Shown here: piece after piece, positions 6,263-6,988 of the stretch
Position numbering within the stretch: position 1 is the first letter of the stretch
Layout of the letters: every line of letters starts with the position of its first letter
Origin: Segetibacter sp.
Lineage (GTDB): Bacteria > Bacteroidota > Bacteroidia > Chitinophagales > Chitinophagaceae
Assembly: GCA_030146445.1 (NCBI GenBank)
Contig: JASLBT010000219.1
Location: 1 to 6,988 of the forward strand
Direction of reading: 5' to 3'
Length of the DNA stretch: 6,988 nt
Translations under genes and position numbers: made by a program
The notes under the pieces: model-generated
Database searches by the model: none
What the model saw: the letters and a program-made list of their open reading frames with translations, nothing else
Told to the model about the DNA's origin: nothing

Positions 6263-6988
6263 ATGAAAAACATATTTCTCTTCATCAGAAGATATTTTAA
6301 TTTCCTCGTCTTCCTGGTGTTGCAGATTGTTTCTCTATCGTTCCTCGTCACCTACAACAAAACGCAGGAAGCAGTTTATTCAAACTTCGCAAATGAGATT
6401 ACAGGAAAGGTAAATACGCAGTACAATAAAATACAGTACTACTTTCAACTTAAAGAAACCAACCGCCAGCTTTCCGAGGAAAATGCAATACTCCGCAACA
6501 TGCTGGCTTCAAACTTCGAAGGCCCCGATACATCAATCGCAAAAGGTGTCGACACCCTTACACGTGACACTGCCGGACGGGTAAGAAAGTTCATATGGCT
6601 ACCTGCCAAAGTCGTAGGTAACAGCTACTCGTCTGCGATGAACTACCTGACGCTCCACAGGGGCGCACTGCAAGGCGTAAAAAAGAATATGGCCGTAATC
6701 GGACCACAAGGTGTTGTGGGAAGCGTAATCGACGTTTCGGACAACTACAGCCGGGTGATGAGCTTGTTGCACACCAATAGCCGTGTTAGTTCAATGCTCG
6801 TCAATGGAAATGTTGCGGGTAGCGTTGAATGGGACGGCAAAGATCCGCGATACCTAACCTTGCGGAACATTCCCCGCAGCATCGAAGTCAAAAAGGGCGA
6901 CTCGGTGGTAACAAGCACTTACTCAGCGAACTTTCCGTCGCACATAATGGTGGGTACCATAGCCGATTTCAAGCCTGATGGCAGTACA
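6263..6988 (+). CDS. mreC: rod shape-determining protein MreC (3' end beyond the window)
   Basis: Bitopic membrane protein of the elongasome that bridges cytoplasmic MreB and MreD to periplasmic wall-synthesis enzymes. The 242 codons present run open and in frame to the window edge. Bacteroidota MreC are roughly 280 aa as I recall, so perhaps a few dozen residues are missing. Layout: a short basic cytoplasmic N-terminus (R9, R10), one membrane segment at about 11-30, a polar helix at about 45-82 (KETNRQLSEENAILRNML, typical of the MreC coiled-coil), a variable linker to about 108, then the beta-rich domain. The latter shows the family pattern GPQGVVGSVIDVSDNYSRV at 147-165, NIP at 202-204, KKGDSVVTS at 210-218 and FPSHIMVGTI at 224-233. 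Codon use and order fit mreB immediately upstream. mreD would be expected next. Confidence 0.95.
   Translation, partial: MKNIFLFIRRYFNFLVFLVLQIVSLSFLVTYNKTQEAVYSNFANEITGKVNTQYNKIQYYFQLKETNRQLSEENAILRNMLASNFEGPDTSIAKGVDTLTRDTAGRVRKFIWLPAKVVGNSYSSAMNYLTLHRGALQGVKKNMAVIGPQGVVGSVIDVSDNYSRVMSLLHTNSRVSSMLVNGNVAGSVEWDGKDPRYLTLRNIPRSIEVKKGDSVVTSTYSANFPSHIMVGTIADFKPDGST

Noticed and set aside
1..6988. CRISPR, insertion sequence, prophage, tRNA or defence-system content
   Set aside because: No regularly spaced repeats, transposase or integrase motifs, terminal inverted repeats or tRNA arms were seen. All large genes are standard housekeeping or transport genes.

Overview
The window looks like ordinary chromosomal housekeeping DNA from a member of the Bacteroidota, most likely near Chitinophagales/Sphingobacteriales. 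The reasons are the sequence style of MreB, MreC and PurD, translation starts that mostly lack a Shine-Dalgarno sequence, and a TTTG-N20-xAnnTTTG promoter of the Bacteroidota sigma type in front of mreB. The family-level placement is an inference. I found no phage, transposon, CRISPR, tRNA or rRNA signature.

Left third, minus strand: two consecutive genes for proton-coupled oligopeptide transporters (POT/PTR2 family, major facilitator superfamily). They are read toward the left edge and separated by 67 bp. Their N-terminal halves are very similar, but the segment from the central loop to about TM10 differs strongly, so they look like old, specialised paralogues. A 159-bp divergent intergenic region separates them from purD.

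Middle, plus strand: purD, a complete phosphoribosylamine-glycine ligase of de novo purine synthesis. It is followed by a 444-bp gap with no convincing gene. This gap contains a 37-nt imperfect hairpin and, nearer its right end, a good candidate mreB promoter.

Right third, plus strand: mreB (complete) and mreC (cut by the window edge after 242 codons), the first two genes of the rod-shape/elongasome cluster. The 105-bp mreB-mreC gap is unusually structured: a GC-rich 6-bp hairpin just after the mreB stop, short interlocking repeats, and a perfect AGGAGG ribosome binding site before mreC. MreB forms membrane-associated filaments and MreC links them to the periplasmic wall-synthesis enzymes. 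The peptide transporters and purD are metabolic neighbours with no evident link to that job.

I see no undescribed system here. The points most worth checking are the structured non-coding segments around mreB and the mosaic similarity of the two transporters.
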